64,000 bases of DNA. Source: Flaviflagellibacter sp963786225 (GTDB lineage Bacteria > Pseudomonadota > Alphaproteobacteria > Rhizobiales > Methylopilaceae). Below are positions 41,870 through 50,552 of the stretch, piece after piece; positions within the stretch are counted from its first letter, which is position 1; every line of letters begins with the position of its first letter. The stretch is from positions 248,001-312,000 of the forward strand of contig CAWAYQ010000016.1 of assembly GCA_963786225.1 (NCBI GenBank). Direction: 5' to 3'. The notes under the pieces are model-generated. The model did no database searches, was not told where the DNA came from, and saw only the letters and a program-made list of their open reading frames with translations. Made by a program: the position numbers and the translations under genes.

Positions 41870-44632
41870 ATGGACGATCTGCTTCGAGAGTTTCTGACGG
41901 AGACCAACGAATCGTTGGACGTCGTGGACACCGAACTTGTCAAGTTCGAGCAAGACCCGAACAACGCGAAGATCCTCGATAACGTCTTCCGTCTCGTCCA
42001 TACAATCAAAGGCACCTGCGGATTCCTGGGGCTTCCGCGTCTCGAAGCGATTGCGCATGCGTCCGAGACCTTGATGGGCAAGTTCCGCGACGGCGCGCGG
42101 GTGAACACCGAAGCGGTGACCCTCGTTCTGCTGTCGATCGACCGCATCAAATCGATCCTCGGCGAGCTTGAGCGCACCGAAGTCGAGCCCGAGGGCGAAG
42201 ACCGGGACATCATTTCTCAGCTTGAAGCGATGTCGCAAGACGCCATGAAGGGCGCGCCCGCTGCCGTGGCTCCGCCGCCTGCGCCCGTAAAAGAACTGCG
42301 GGTGGGTGAAGTTTCCGAAGAAGAGCTGGAACGCGCGTTCCGCGAAACCGAAACCGAAGTGGCGCCTCCGCCGGCCGCGCCCGTAAAGGAAGTACGTCTG
42401 GGCGAAGTCTCCGAGGACGATCTCGAGCGTGCTTTCCGCGAGACGGATGGCCCGCAAATTTCGCCCGCGAAATACGTACGCGAGGAACCGGCATCCGCTC
42501 CGGTGCCCGAGAAAAAGCCCGCCGCCGCTGCCGCGAAGAAGCCGGCGGCAGGTGGAGAGGACGAATCTTCCGGCAAGCTTGAGAACTCAATCGTCTCGCA
42601 GTCGATTCGCGTCGGCGTCGATACGCTCGAACATCTGATGACCATGGTTTCGGAACTGGTGCTGACACGCAACCAGCTCCTGGAGATCGTGCGCCATCAC
42701 GAAGAATTGGAATTCAAGCTTCCCCTGCAGCGTCTGTCGAACGTCACGGCCGAGTTGCAGGACGGCGTGATGAAGACCCGCATGCAGCCGATCGGCAATG
42801 CATGGCAGAAGCTGCCGCGCGTCGTGCGCGATCTTGCCAACGAACTCGGCAAGAAGATCGAGCTCGACATGCACGGCGCCGAGACCGAGCTGGACCGCCA
42901 GATCCTGGACATCATCAAGGATCCGCTGACGCACATGGTGCGCAATTCCGCGGATCACGGTCTTGAACCGACCGATGACCGCAAGATGCTCGGCAAGCCC
43001 GAGAAGGGCACGATCCGGCTGTCCGCCTATCACGAGGGCGGTCACATCATCATCCAGATCGCCGATGACGGGCGTGGCCTGAACGTCGACCGCATCAAGA
43101 AGAAAGCTCTCGAGAACGGTCTCGCGACCGAGTCCGAACTCGAGCGCATGGGCGAAAGCCAGATCCAGAAGTTCATCTTCCATCCCGGCTTCTCGACCGC
43201 CGCGGCGGTCACGAGCGTGTCGGGCCGCGGCGTCGGCATGGATGTCGTCAAGACGAACATCGATCTGATCGGCGGCACGATCGACCTGAAATCGGTCGTC
43301 GGCGAAGGCACGACCTTCACCATCAAGATACCGCTGACGCTTGCGATCGTGCCGGCCCTGATCGTGGAAGTCGCGGGCGATCGCTTCGCTATTCCGCAGA
43401 TCGCCGTCATCGAACTCGTGCGTGCGAACTCGCAATCCGACCACAAGATCGAGCACATCAAGGAAACGCCGGTCCTCAGGCTTCGCAACAAGCTTCTGCC
43501 GCTGATCCACCTGCGCAAGCTTCTCGGTCTCAGTGATGCCGACAATCCGCTCGACGGCGCGGGCTTCATCGTCGTGACCCAGGTCGGAGCGCAGACCTTC
43601 GGCATCGTCGTCGACGGCGTGTTCCATACCGAGGAAATCGTCGTGAAGCCGATGTCCTCGCGTCTGCGTCACATCTCGATGTTCTCCGGAACGACCATTC
43701 TCGGCGACGGCTCGGTGATCATGATCATCGATCCGAACGGCATCGCTCACTCGGCCGGCTCCAGCGCGTCCGAAACCATGTTCAACGCGGCCAATGTCGA
43801 AGAGCAGGCGGGACCGAAGGCAAATCAGACGGTCTCGATGCTGGTGTTCCGCTCGGGCGGTCCCGAATTGAAGGCCGTGCCGCTCTCTCTCGTGACGCGT
43901 CTCGAGGAGATCGACGTCAGGAAGATCGAAGTCTCCAATGGCCGAAATCTTGTCCAGTATCGCGGCAGCCTGATGCCGTTGATCGAAGTGACCGAGCAAA
44001 CGCATCTGCGCTCCGAAGGTGCGCAGCCGCTGCTGGTCTTCTCCGAGGACGGCCGCTCCATGGGCCTGATCGTCGACGAGATCGTCGACATCGTCGAAGA
44101 CCAGTTGAACATCGAGGTTGTGTCGAGCGTGGATGGCATTCTCGGCTCCGCCGTGGTCAAGGGACAGGCGACCGAGATCATCGACATCGCCTACTATCTG
44201 CCGATGGCGTTCGACGACTGGTTGCAGCGTAAGGACACGGGCCAGGCGGCTCCGCGCAGGCTTCTCTTCGTCGACGACAGCGCCTTCTTCCGCAACATGC
44301 TGCTGCCGGTGCTGCGCGCGACGGGTTACGAGGTCACGGCTTGCGGCAGTGGAGCCGAGGCTCTGGACCTGTTGAAGGCCGGACGCATGTTCGACGTCGT
44401 CGTCAGCGACATCGAGATGCCGGAAATGGACGGTTTCGACCTTGCGGAAGCGGTTCGTGCGGACGCCAATCATTCCAACGTGCCGCTGATTGCTCTGTCG
44501 TCGCTGACGACCGCGGATGCACTCGAGCGCGGGCGGCGGGCCGGCTTCGATGACTATGTTGCGAAGTTCGACCGTCCGGGTCTGATCGCGGCACTGAAGG
44601 AAAACACCGCTCAGATGGAGCGCGCGGCATGA
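41870..44632 (+). CDS. cheA: hybrid chemotaxis histidine kinase CheA with C-terminal receiver
   Basis: The 920-residue protein starts with an Hpt (P1) domain carrying H44 in FRLVHTIKGTCGFLGLPRLE. A flexible linker follows, holding two near-identical segments, VKELRVGEVSEEELERAFRE (about 140-159) and VKEVRLGEVSEDDLERAFRE (about 172-191), in place of a classic P2. Next come the dimerisation domain, the ATPase (HMVRNSADHGLE; DDGRGL; GRGVGMDVVK), CheW-like P5, a second CheW-like stretch (about 640-780) and a C-terminal receiver from about 806 (LLFVDDSAFF; VVSDIEMPEMDGF). It phosphorylates CheY and CheB. It overlaps cheW by four bases and leads the che operon. Confidence 0.94.
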   Translation: MDDLLREFLTETNESLDVVDTELVKFEQDPNNAKILDNVFRLVHTIKGTCGFLGLPRLEAIAHASETLMGKFRDGARVNTEAVTLVLLSIDRIKSILGELERTEVEPEGEDRDIISQLEAMSQDAMKGAPAAVAPPPAPVKELRVGEVSEEELERAFRETETEVAPPPAAPVKEVRLGEVSEDDLERAFRETDGPQISPAKYVREEPASAPVPEKKPAAAAAKKPAAGGEDESSGKLENSIVSQSIRVGVDTLEHLMTMVSELVLTRNQLLEIVRHHEELEFKLPLQRLSNVTAELQDGVMKTRMQPIGNAWQKLPRVVRDLANELGKKIELDMHGAETELDRQILDIIKDPLTHMVRNSADHGLEPTDDRKMLGKPEKGTIRLSAYHEGGHIIIQIADDGRGLNVDRIKKKALENGLATESELERMGESQIQKFIFHPGFSTAAAVTSVSGRGVGMDVVKTNIDLIGGTIDLKSVVGEGTTFTIKIPLTLAIVPALIVEVAGDRFAIPQIAVIELVRANSQSDHKIEHIKETPVLRLRNKLLPLIHLRKLLGLSDADNPLDGAGFIVVTQVGAQTFGIVVDGVFHTEEIVVKPMSSRLRHISMFSGTTILGDGSVIMIIDPNGIAHSAGSSASETMFNAANVEEQAGPKANQTVSMLVFRSGGPELKAVPLSLVTRLEEIDVRKIEVSNGRNLVQYRGSLMPLIEVTEQTHLRSEGAQPLLVFSEDGRSMGLIVDEIVDIVEDQLNIEVVSSVDGILGSAVVKGQATEIIDIAYYLPMAFDDWLQRKDTGQAAPRRLLFVDDSAFFRNMLLPVLRATGYEVTACGSGAEALDLLKAGRMFDVVVSDIEMPEMDGFDLAEAVRADANHSNVPLIALSSLTTADALERGRRAGFDDYVAKFDRPGLIAALKENTAQMERAA

Positions 44633-45102
44633 GCACGAACGAATACGCATCCCATGACGAGGAAATGGTCGAATTCGTCACCGTCGTCATCGGTGACCAG
44701 CTCTTCGGCCTGCCGATCGGGCGGGTCCAGGATGTCTTCTCGCCGGACCGCCTGACGCGCGTTCCGCTCGCCTCGCCGGAAGTTGCGGGCGTGCTCAATC
44801 TGCGCGGCCGTATCGTCACCGCGATCGACATGCGCGTCCGCCTCGGTCTGCCGCCGCGCGACACCGGACGCCCGCCGATGGCGGTCGGAATCGACCACCA
44901 GGGCGAAGCCTATGGTTTGCTCATCGACCAGGTCGGCGAGGTGATGAAGCTTTCGGTCTCCTCGCGTGAACCGAACCCCGCAAATCTTGATCCACGCTGG
45001 GCTAAAATTTCAGACGGCGTTCATCGCTTGGATGGACAATTGCTCGTGGTTCTCAGTGTCGAGAATGTTCTCGGCCATGGGCCTGAAGCCCTTGCCGCGT
45101 AG
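44629..45102 (+). CDS. cheW: chemotaxis adaptor CheW
   Basis: The 157-residue protein is a single CheW SH3-like double barrel: EFVTVVIGDQLFGLPIGRVQ, then GVLNLRGRIVTAIDMRVRLG and YGLLIDQVGEVMKLS. Its ATG overlaps the cheA stop (ATGA), showing coupled translation. It links receptors to CheA at the inner membrane; no receptor gene is in this window. The N-terminus is about 12 residues longer than the barrel needs. Confidence 0.94.
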   Translation: MSTNEYASHDEEMVEFVTVVIGDQLFGLPIGRVQDVFSPDRLTRVPLASPEVAGVLNLRGRIVTAIDMRVRLGLPPRDTGRPPMAVGIDHQGEAYGLLIDQVGEVMKLSVSSREPNPANLDPRWAKISDGVHRLDGQLLVVLSVENVLGHGPEALAA

Positions 45103-45131
45103 TGAAGCGGCTTGGATAAGGAGTCCGGACT

Positions 45132-45497
45132 ATGAAAACGTGCCTTGTGGTTGATGACTCCAGTGTGATCCGTAAGGTCGCGCGACGGATCCTCGAAAAG
45201 TTCGACTTCAAGATTTCGGAAGCCGAAGACGGTAGCCAGGCGCTGGAGCTGTGCCGCCAGGCCATGCCCGACGCGATCCTGCTCGATTGGAACATGCCTG
45301 TGATGGACGGCTACGAGTTCCTGAAAGAGCTCCGTGCGATGCCGGGCGGCGATGTTCCGAAGGTCGTCTTCTGCACGACGGAAAACGATGTGGCGCACAT
45401 CGCCCGGGCACTTCGCGCCGGGGCCAACGAATACATCATGAAGCCGTTCGACAAGGACATTGTCGAAGCCAAGTTTCAGGAAGTCGGCCTCATCTGA
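45132..45497 (+). CDS. cheY: chemotaxis response regulator CheY
   Basis: The 121-residue stand-alone receiver has the acidic pair in CLVVDDSSVIRK, the phospho-aspartate in ILLDWNMPVMDGYEFL, T in VVFCTTEND and K in IMKPFDKD. AAGGAG precedes the ATG. It follows cheW by 29 bases. Phosphorylated by CheA, it would bind the flagellar switch (FliM/FliN) to change rotation. The hybrid CheA carries its own receiver, which may act as a phosphate sink beside this one. Confidence 0.94.
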   Translation: MKTCLVVDDSSVIRKVARRILEKFDFKISEAEDGSQALELCRQAMPDAILLDWNMPVMDGYEFLKELRAMPGGDVPKVVFCTTENDVAHIARALRAGANEYIMKPFDKDIVEAKFQEVGLI

Positions 45498-45545
45498 TCC
45501 GAGGTCTTTTTCGGGTCCACATGGTTTTGCGAGAACGTTACGGGT

Positions 45546-46730
45546 ATGGCCATCGCTGCTGTTGCTGCCTCCTCAGAACATGACCGCCCGATCCGCGTAA
45601 TGGTCGTCGACGATGCGCTTGTTGTGCGCGGCATCATTTCCCGCTGGCTCGGGGAAGATCCGGGCATCGAGATCGCAGCGACACACCGTTCAGCGAAGAA
45701 CGCTCTCGAAGATCTTGACCGCGCGCAGCCCGACGTCCTGATCCTCGACATCGAGATGCCGGACATGGACGGCGTGACCGCTCTGCCGCTGTTTCTAGCC
45801 AGGCGCCCGGACCTTGCCGTAATCGTCGCGTCGACGCTGACGCTCCGCAACGCCGAACTGTCGATCAAATGCCTGTCGCTCGGCGCGATGGACTGTCTGG
45901 CGAAGCCCCAGACCTCGGGTGAAATGACGACGACCGCCGACTTCCGGCGTGAATTGACCGACCGCGTGCGCGCGCTCGGCGGCCGTCGGGCCGGCCGTCA
46001 TCGCATCCGCCCCCCGGCGGCCGCGCCTCGTGCGCCGTTGCACAGCATTGCGCAGCCTGCGGAAGAGCTGCGGACCGGTCCGCCGGACAATTCCTTCCTG
46101 CGCCGCACCGGCGAGCCGGTGCATCTGCGGAAGTTCCCATCGATGGTGCCGCGCGCACTGGTCATCGGATCATCGACCGGCGGCCCGCAGGCGCTTGCGG
46201 TTCTGTTCGCCGGCATCAAGAGCATTCTGCCGCGTGTGCCGGTGCTCGTGACCCAGCATATGCCTCCGAGCTTCACCACGATCCTCGCCGAACATCTCAG
46301 CCGCGTCGCCGGCGTGCCTTGCCGTGAGCCGGCGGACGGTGAGCTCATCCATGCGGGAACGGTGTTTGTCGCGCCTGGCGGCCGTCACATGAAGGTCGAG
46401 CAAAGCGCACAGGGACCCGTGGTCCGGATCACGGACGATCCGCCGGTCAATTTCTGCAAGCCGGCGGTGGACCCTCTGTTTCATTCCGCGCTCCAGGTTT
46501 GGGGCGGAAAACTTGCGGCAGTCGTATTGACCGGAATGGGATCGGATGGCGCCAGGGGGGCGCTTGCGATCGCGGATGCGGGGGGCGCGGTCATCGCCCA
46601 GGACGAAGAGACAAGCGTTGTGTGGGGAATGCCGGGCGCGACAGCGCATATTGGTGCCTGCGCCGCGGTGCTTCCTTTGCCCGATATCGCTCCGCGAATA
46701 ATGAGTTTGATATCGGGGGCGCGTTCATGA
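45546..46730 (+). CDS. cheB: chemotaxis methylesterase CheB
   Basis: The 394-residue protein has a receiver (residues about 18-135, DVLILDIEMPDMDGVT with the phospho-aspartate) and a proline/arginine-rich linker of about 50 residues. The C-terminal CheB methylesterase from about 205 has Ser in VIGSSTGGPQAL, His in VLVTQHMPPSFT and Asp in VVLTGMGSDGARG. It removes methyl groups from receptors and may deamidate glutamines. The last four bases overlap the cheR start. Confidence 0.94.
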   Translation: MAIAAVAASSEHDRPIRVMVVDDALVVRGIISRWLGEDPGIEIAATHRSAKNALEDLDRAQPDVLILDIEMPDMDGVTALPLFLARRPDLAVIVASTLTLRNAELSIKCLSLGAMDCLAKPQTSGEMTTTADFRRELTDRVRALGGRRAGRHRIRPPAAAPRAPLHSIAQPAEELRTGPPDNSFLRRTGEPVHLRKFPSMVPRALVIGSSTGGPQALAVLFAGIKSILPRVPVLVTQHMPPSFTTILAEHLSRVAGVPCREPADGELIHAGTVFVAPGGRHMKVEQSAQGPVVRITDDPPVNFCKPAVDPLFHSALQVWGGKLAAVVLTGMGSDGARGALAIADAGGAVIAQDEETSVVWGMPGATAHIGACAAVLPLPDIAPRIMSLISGARS

Positions 46731-47587
46731 CACCCACAGAAGTCGAATTTCTGGGAAAGTTCCTCAAGGAACGCTCGGGTCTCGTCCTGATCGGCGACAA
46801 AAGCTATCTCATCGAGAGCCGGTTGCTGCCGGTTGCGCGTAAGCACAACATGCCGTCGCTGTCGGCGCTGATGCAACATCTGCGCACCGGCAATCCCAGC
46901 CTCGAGAGTGAAGTCGTCGAGGCGATGACGACAAACGAAACGTTCTTCTTTCGCGACAAGCTGCCATTCGACCTGTTCAGCGAAATCATGCTGCCCCACA
47001 TGCAGAAGGCCCGCGCCACGCAGCGCCGTCTCCGCATCTGGTGCGCGGCCTGCTCGACAGGGCAGGAGCCTTATTCGCTTGCGATGCTGCTCGAGGAAGC
47101 CGCCGAGAAGTTTCCCGGATGGAACTTCGAAATTCTCGCGACCGATCTTTCGGGCGAAGTCCTGACCAAGGCCAAATCCGGACGCTTCAGTCAATTCGAA
47201 GTGCAGCGCGGCCTGCCGATTCAGATGCTCGTCAAGAATTTCGAGCAGGTCGGCGATATGTGGGAAGTTTCACCGAAGATAAAATCGAAGGTGCAGTTTC
47301 GCCCGGTCAATCTGCTTCGCGATTTCAGCCCGTTCGGATCCTTCGACATCGTGTTCTGCCGCAATGTGCTGATCTATTTCGACGAGCCGACCAAGATGGA
47401 TGTGCTGAACCGGCTCGCCGGCGCGCTTGCGCCCGACGGTTTCCTCGTCCTGGGTGCGGCGGAAACGGTGGTCGGCCTTTGCGACCGGTTCAAATCGGTG
47501 CCCGACAAACGCGGTCTGTACGTGCGCAACCTGACGCTCGAAGCGCAGCATCCGCCCATGCGAATCGCCGTGGGCGCGGGTCGCTGA
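46727..47587 (+). CDS. cheR: chemotaxis receptor methyltransferase CheR
   Basis: The 286-residue SAM-dependent methyltransferase has an N-terminal helical CheR_N (EVEFLGKFLKERSGLVLIGD) and a Rossmann methyltransferase domain: VEAMTTNETFFFRDKLPFDL, the SAM loop RIWCAACSTGQEPYSLAMLL and FDIVFCRNVLIYFDEP. The ATG overlaps the cheB stop (ATGA). It methylates receptor glutamates against CheB. It is the last gene of the che operon; a strong terminator begins 23 bases after its stop. Confidence 0.95.
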   Translation: MTPTEVEFLGKFLKERSGLVLIGDKSYLIESRLLPVARKHNMPSLSALMQHLRTGNPSLESEVVEAMTTNETFFFRDKLPFDLFSEIMLPHMQKARATQRRLRIWCAACSTGQEPYSLAMLLEEAAEKFPGWNFEILATDLSGEVLTKAKSGRFSQFEVQRGLPIQMLVKNFEQVGDMWEVSPKIKSKVQFRPVNLLRDFSPFGSFDIVFCRNVLIYFDEPTKMDVLNRLAGALAPDGFLVLGAAETVVGLCDRFKSVPDKRGLYVRNLTLEAQHPPMRIAVGAGR

Positions 47588-47610
47588 AGGCAATAGTCAG
47601 CGAAACAAAC

Positions 47611-47640
47611 AAAAAAGCCCCGCCGAGGCGGGGCTTTTTT
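47611..47640. terminator. strong bidirectional terminator between cheR and ctrA
   Basis: A perfect 14-bp inverted repeat, AAAAAAGCCCCGCC then GGCGGGGCTTTTTT with a GA loop, has a GC core flanked by A and T runs. It ends transcription from both sides and separates the convergent che and ctrA transcripts. Confidence 0.93.
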
Positions 47641-47658
47641 GTTGTTCCGGGAAGCCGT

Positions 47659-48357
47659 TCAGGCGGTCGCTTTGAGGTCTTCCGGCGGCTCGCGCAGCAC
47701 ATAGCCGCGGCCCCAGACCGTCTCGATGTAATTCTTGCCGTCGGTGGCCGAGGCCAGTTTCTTGCGCAGCTTGCAGATGAAGACGTCGATGATCTTGAGC
47801 TCGGGCTCGTCCATGCCGCCATAGAGATGGTTGAGGAACATCTCCTTCGTCAAAGTCGTGCCCTTGCGGAGCGAGAGCAGCTCCAGCATCTGGTATTCCT
47901 TGCCCGTCAGATGCACGCGATTGCCGCCGACTTCGACCGTCTTGGTGTCGAGATTGACGACCAGGTCGCCGGTATTGATGACCGACTGGGCGTGGCCCTT
48001 CGAGCGGCGAACAATGGCGTGGATGCGGGCGACCAGCTCATCCTTGTGGAATGGCTTCGTGATGTAATCGTCGGCGCCGAAGCCGAGGCCGCGAACCTTG
48101 TCTTCGATCGAGGCGAGGCCCGAGAGGATCAGGATCGGGGTCTTGATCTTGGCGACCCGGAGCGACTTCAGAACCTCGTAACCCGACATATCGGGGAGAT
48201 TCAGGTCGAGGAGGATGATGTCGTAATCGTAGAGCTTGCCGAGGTCGACACCCTCTTCGCCGAGATCGGTGGTGTAAACGTTGAAGCTTTCCGACTTGAG
48301 CATCAATTCGATGCTCTGCGCGGTCGCGCTGTCGTCCTCGATCAGAAGCACGCGCAT
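47659..48357 (-). CDS. ctrA: cell-cycle master response regulator CtrA
   Basis: The 232-residue OmpR-type regulator has a receiver (MRVLLIEDDSATAQSIELML with the acidic pair, LLDLNLPDMSGYEVL with the phospho-aspartate D51, K in YITKPFHKDEL) and a winged-helix DNA-binding domain (VHLTGKEYQMLELLSLRKGT, then IDVFICKLRKKLA). The sequence is close to textbook CtrA across its length, and it ends in small hydrophobic residues (ATA) as expected for a ClpXP-degraded protein. In Caulobacter and Rhizobiales it controls flagellar, chemotaxis and division genes and receives phosphate from ChpT. Three GANTC sites lie in the upstream gap shared with fliI. Confidence 0.95.
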   Translation of the reverse strand: MRVLLIEDDSATAQSIELMLKSESFNVYTTDLGEEGVDLGKLYDYDIILLDLNLPDMSGYEVLKSLRVAKIKTPILILSGLASIEDKVRGLGFGADDYITKPFHKDELVARIHAIVRRSKGHAQSVINTGDLVVNLDTKTVEVGGNRVHLTGKEYQMLELLSLRKGTTLTKEMFLNHLYGGMDEPELKIIDVFICKLRKKLASATDGKNYIETVWGRGYVLREPPEDLKATA

Positions 48358-48694
48358 TATTTATCCCTCCACAGCTTCACGACCGAAGCCGGTAATTCCC
48401 TGTCGATTTAACGCTACCTGCGAATGGTTAACAGAAGTTGATTCGCGTCGGCAAGCGCCTGAGGACTTTGACCGTGAGAACACATAAGTATCTGTGGAAT
48501 CTCGATTTTCGTCCTGAATAAAGTTTTAACTCAAAACCTTAGCTTCAGGTTCTAACCGACTCTTCCGACTTACAGCTTGGGTCCGCTCGGAGAATTTCCC
48601 GTGGTTAAATTTCCAAGGCCAAATCATTAACGCTGGACGTAAACGAACCGTTACCATCCACAACGAATTATCGTCGCGAGCGGAGAAAGAGCCA
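48358..48694. promoter_or_regulatory. divergent ctrA/fliI control region with GANTC sites
   Basis: The 337-base gap contains three GANTC sequences (48440-48444, 48497-48501, 48558-48562), the target of the cell-cycle methylase CcrM. TTAA half sites (48408, 48428, 48526, 48605, 48627) are frequent, but none are in the TTAA-N7-TTAA spacing of a full CtrA box. The region is AT-richer than its surroundings and must hold the promoters of ctrA (-) and fliI (+). Confidence 0.55.
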
Positions 48695-50020
48695 ATGAAG
48701 GGGCTCATCCAGGCGGCCCGGGACATTCCCGAGCGCGAAATCTTCGGACGGGTCGTCGCGGTGCGCGGTCTTCTGGTCGAGGTCGCGGGTCCGCTCGGCG
48801 CGATGGCGGTGGGCGGCCGCATCGACATCGAGGTGGGCCCGGGCCGCGCCGTGCCCTGCGAAGTCGTGGGCTTTGCGTCCGACCGGGCGCTGCTGATGCC
48901 GTTCGCGACGCTCGACGGCGTCCGGCGCGGCTGCAAGGCGCTTGTCGGCACGGACCATGCCGGGGTGCGGCCCAATCCACGCTGGCTCGGCCGGGTCATC
49001 GACGCGATGGGGCGGCCGATCGACGGGAAGGGCCCGTTGCCCGAGGGCCCGCTGCTCTATCCGTTCAGGAACTCGCCGCCGCCCGCCCATTCCAGGAAGC
49101 GCGTCGGCGCGCCGCTCGATCTCGGTGTCCGCGCGCTCAACACCTTCCTCACCTGCTGCCGCGGCCAGCGTATGGGCATTTTCGCAGGCTCCGGCGTCGG
49201 CAAGTCGGTACTGTTGTCGATGCTGGCAAAGTACACGAAGGCGGGCGCGGCGGTGATCGGCCTGGTCGGCGAGCGCGGCCGGGAAGTGCAGGAATTCCTG
49301 CAGGACGATCTCGGCGAAGAGGGGCTGAAACGCTCGATCGTCGTGGTCGCCACGTCGGACGAACCCGCGCTGATGCGGCGGCAGGCGGCCTATATGACGC
49401 TCGCGCTGGCCGAGTATTTTCGCGACGAGGGCAGCGACGTCCTGTGCATGATCGACTCGATCACCCGGTTCGCCATGGCCCAGCGCGAGGTCGGTCTTTC
49501 CGCCGGCGAGCCGCCGACGGCCAAGGGCTACACGCCGACCGTGTTCTCGGAGCTGCCGAAGCTTCTCGAGCGAGCGGGGCCGGGCATGAACGAGGGCACG
49601 ATTACGGGGCTCTTCACGGTCCTGGTCGACGGCGACGACCATAACGAGCCGGTGGCCGACGCCGTGCGCGGCATCCTCGACGGCCATATCGTGATGGAGC
49701 GCGCGATCGCCGAGCGCGGGCGCTATCCGGCCATCAATGTCCTGAAATCGGTGTCGCGCACCATGCCGCGTTCGGCGGATCCCGCCTTCCTGCCCCAGGT
49801 CATGAAGGCGCGGCAGGTAATGGCGACCTATGCCGACATGGAGGAACTGATCCGTCTCGGCGCCTACAGGGCGGGCTCGAGCCCCGAAGTGGACGAGGCG
49901 ATCGCGCTGAATGGGCCGCTTGAGGCTTTTCTTTCCCAAGGTAAGGAAGAAGCAACTACATTGAGGGATGCTTACGAGAGATTATCTCGAATTGTGGCCG
50001 GTGCGGAAACCGAACGCTAA
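48695..50020 (+). CDS. fliI: flagellar export ATPase FliI
   Basis: The 441-residue F1-beta-like ATPase of the flagellar type III export apparatus has the Walker A loop GIFAGSGVGKSVLLSMLAKY, the catalytic-glutamate region IGLVGERGREVQEFLQDDLG and Walker B in DVLCMIDSITRFAMAQREVG. TAKGYTPTVFSELPKLLERA is the FliI/YscN signature. GGAGAAAGAG precedes the ATG. FliJ follows 24 bases downstream; FliH, its regulator, is encoded at 60740. It is divergent from ctrA, a likely controller. Confidence 0.95.
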   Translation: MKGLIQAARDIPEREIFGRVVAVRGLLVEVAGPLGAMAVGGRIDIEVGPGRAVPCEVVGFASDRALLMPFATLDGVRRGCKALVGTDHAGVRPNPRWLGRVIDAMGRPIDGKGPLPEGPLLYPFRNSPPPAHSRKRVGAPLDLGVRALNTFLTCCRGQRMGIFAGSGVGKSVLLSMLAKYTKAGAAVIGLVGERGREVQEFLQDDLGEEGLKRSIVVVATSDEPALMRRQAAYMTLALAEYFRDEGSDVLCMIDSITRFAMAQREVGLSAGEPPTAKGYTPTVFSELPKLLERAGPGMNEGTITGLFTVLVDGDDHNEPVADAVRGILDGHIVMERAIAERGRYPAINVLKSVSRTMPRSADPAFLPQVMKARQVMATYADMEELIRLGAYRAGSSPEVDEAIALNGPLEAFLSQGKEEATTLRDAYERLSRIVAGAETER

Positions 50021-50044
50021 CCGGCATGCGTATATGAGTAACCC

Positions 50045-50461
50045 ATGAAATCGCGTGACACCCTGATCCGCCTGAAACGTTTCCATGTCGATGAGAAGCG
50101 GCGCCGCGTCTCGCAAATCGAGACGATGATCGCCGAATTTCAGCGCATGGCGGGCGATCTCGATCGTGAAATCCAGGCCGAGCAGACGCGGGCCGGAATT
50201 CACGACGTAACCCATTTCGCCTATCCGACCTATGCCCGCGCGGCCACCCAGCGCCGCGACAATCTTCTGCGTTCGGCCGACGACATGAAGAACCAGTTGC
50301 AGGAAGCTCAGGACGAACTGGCCGAAGCCTTCGAGGAAATGAAGAAGGTCGAACTCCTCGACGAGCGCGACCAGGCCCGCGAAAAGGCGGCGGAGAACAC
50401 CCGCGACCAGCACGCGATGGACGCGATTGGTTTGGCCGGCCATTCAAGGCGAGCGAGCTAG
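50045..50461 (+). CDS. fliJ: flagellar export chaperone FliJ
   Basis: The 138-residue protein is a helical hairpin coiled coil (LIRLKRFHVDEKRRRVSQIE, then MKNQLQEAQDELAEAFEEMK and VELLDERDQAREKAAEN) as in FliJ, which acts as the central stalk of the FliI ring and escorts export substrates. Position directly after fliI confirms the call. The sequence itself is weakly conserved in the family, so identity rests on form and context. Confidence 0.87.
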   Translation: MKSRDTLIRLKRFHVDEKRRRVSQIETMIAEFQRMAGDLDREIQAEQTRAGIHDVTHFAYPTYARAATQRRDNLLRSADDMKNQLQEAQDELAEAFEEMKKVELLDERDQAREKAAENTRDQHAMDAIGLAGHSRRAS

Positions 50462-50470
50462 TTTCGTTTC

Positions 50471-50552
50471 CCTCTCCCGAGCCAAGTCGGGTTTACCCGA
50501 CTTGGCAATTAAAGAACTGAACTCGGGAACACCCGAGTTCAGGCGGGAGAGG
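50471..50552. repeat. compound palindromic repeat, left of the DUF559 gene
   Basis: An outer stem CCTCTCCCG (50471-50479) / CGGGAGAGG (50544-50552) encloses two perfect hairpins: GCCAAGTCGGGT/ACCCGACTTGGC (50481-50506) and TGAACTCGGG/CCCGAGTTCA (50518-50541). The whole can fold as a three-way junction. The CCTCTCCCG unit recurs on the other side of the DUF559 gene. It resembles the dispersed GC-rich intergenic palindromes of Rhizobiales genomes. Confidence 0.75.

Noticed and set aside
42587..44650. 687-codon open frame opposite cheA
   Set aside because: It lies wholly antisense to a clear CheA, with composition typical of a mirrored GC-rich gene.
48358..48694. Full CtrA boxes (TTAA-N7-TTAA) upstream of ctrA and fliI
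   Set aside because: Several TTAA half sites exist, but I checked the spacings and none gives a seven-base gap to a second half site.
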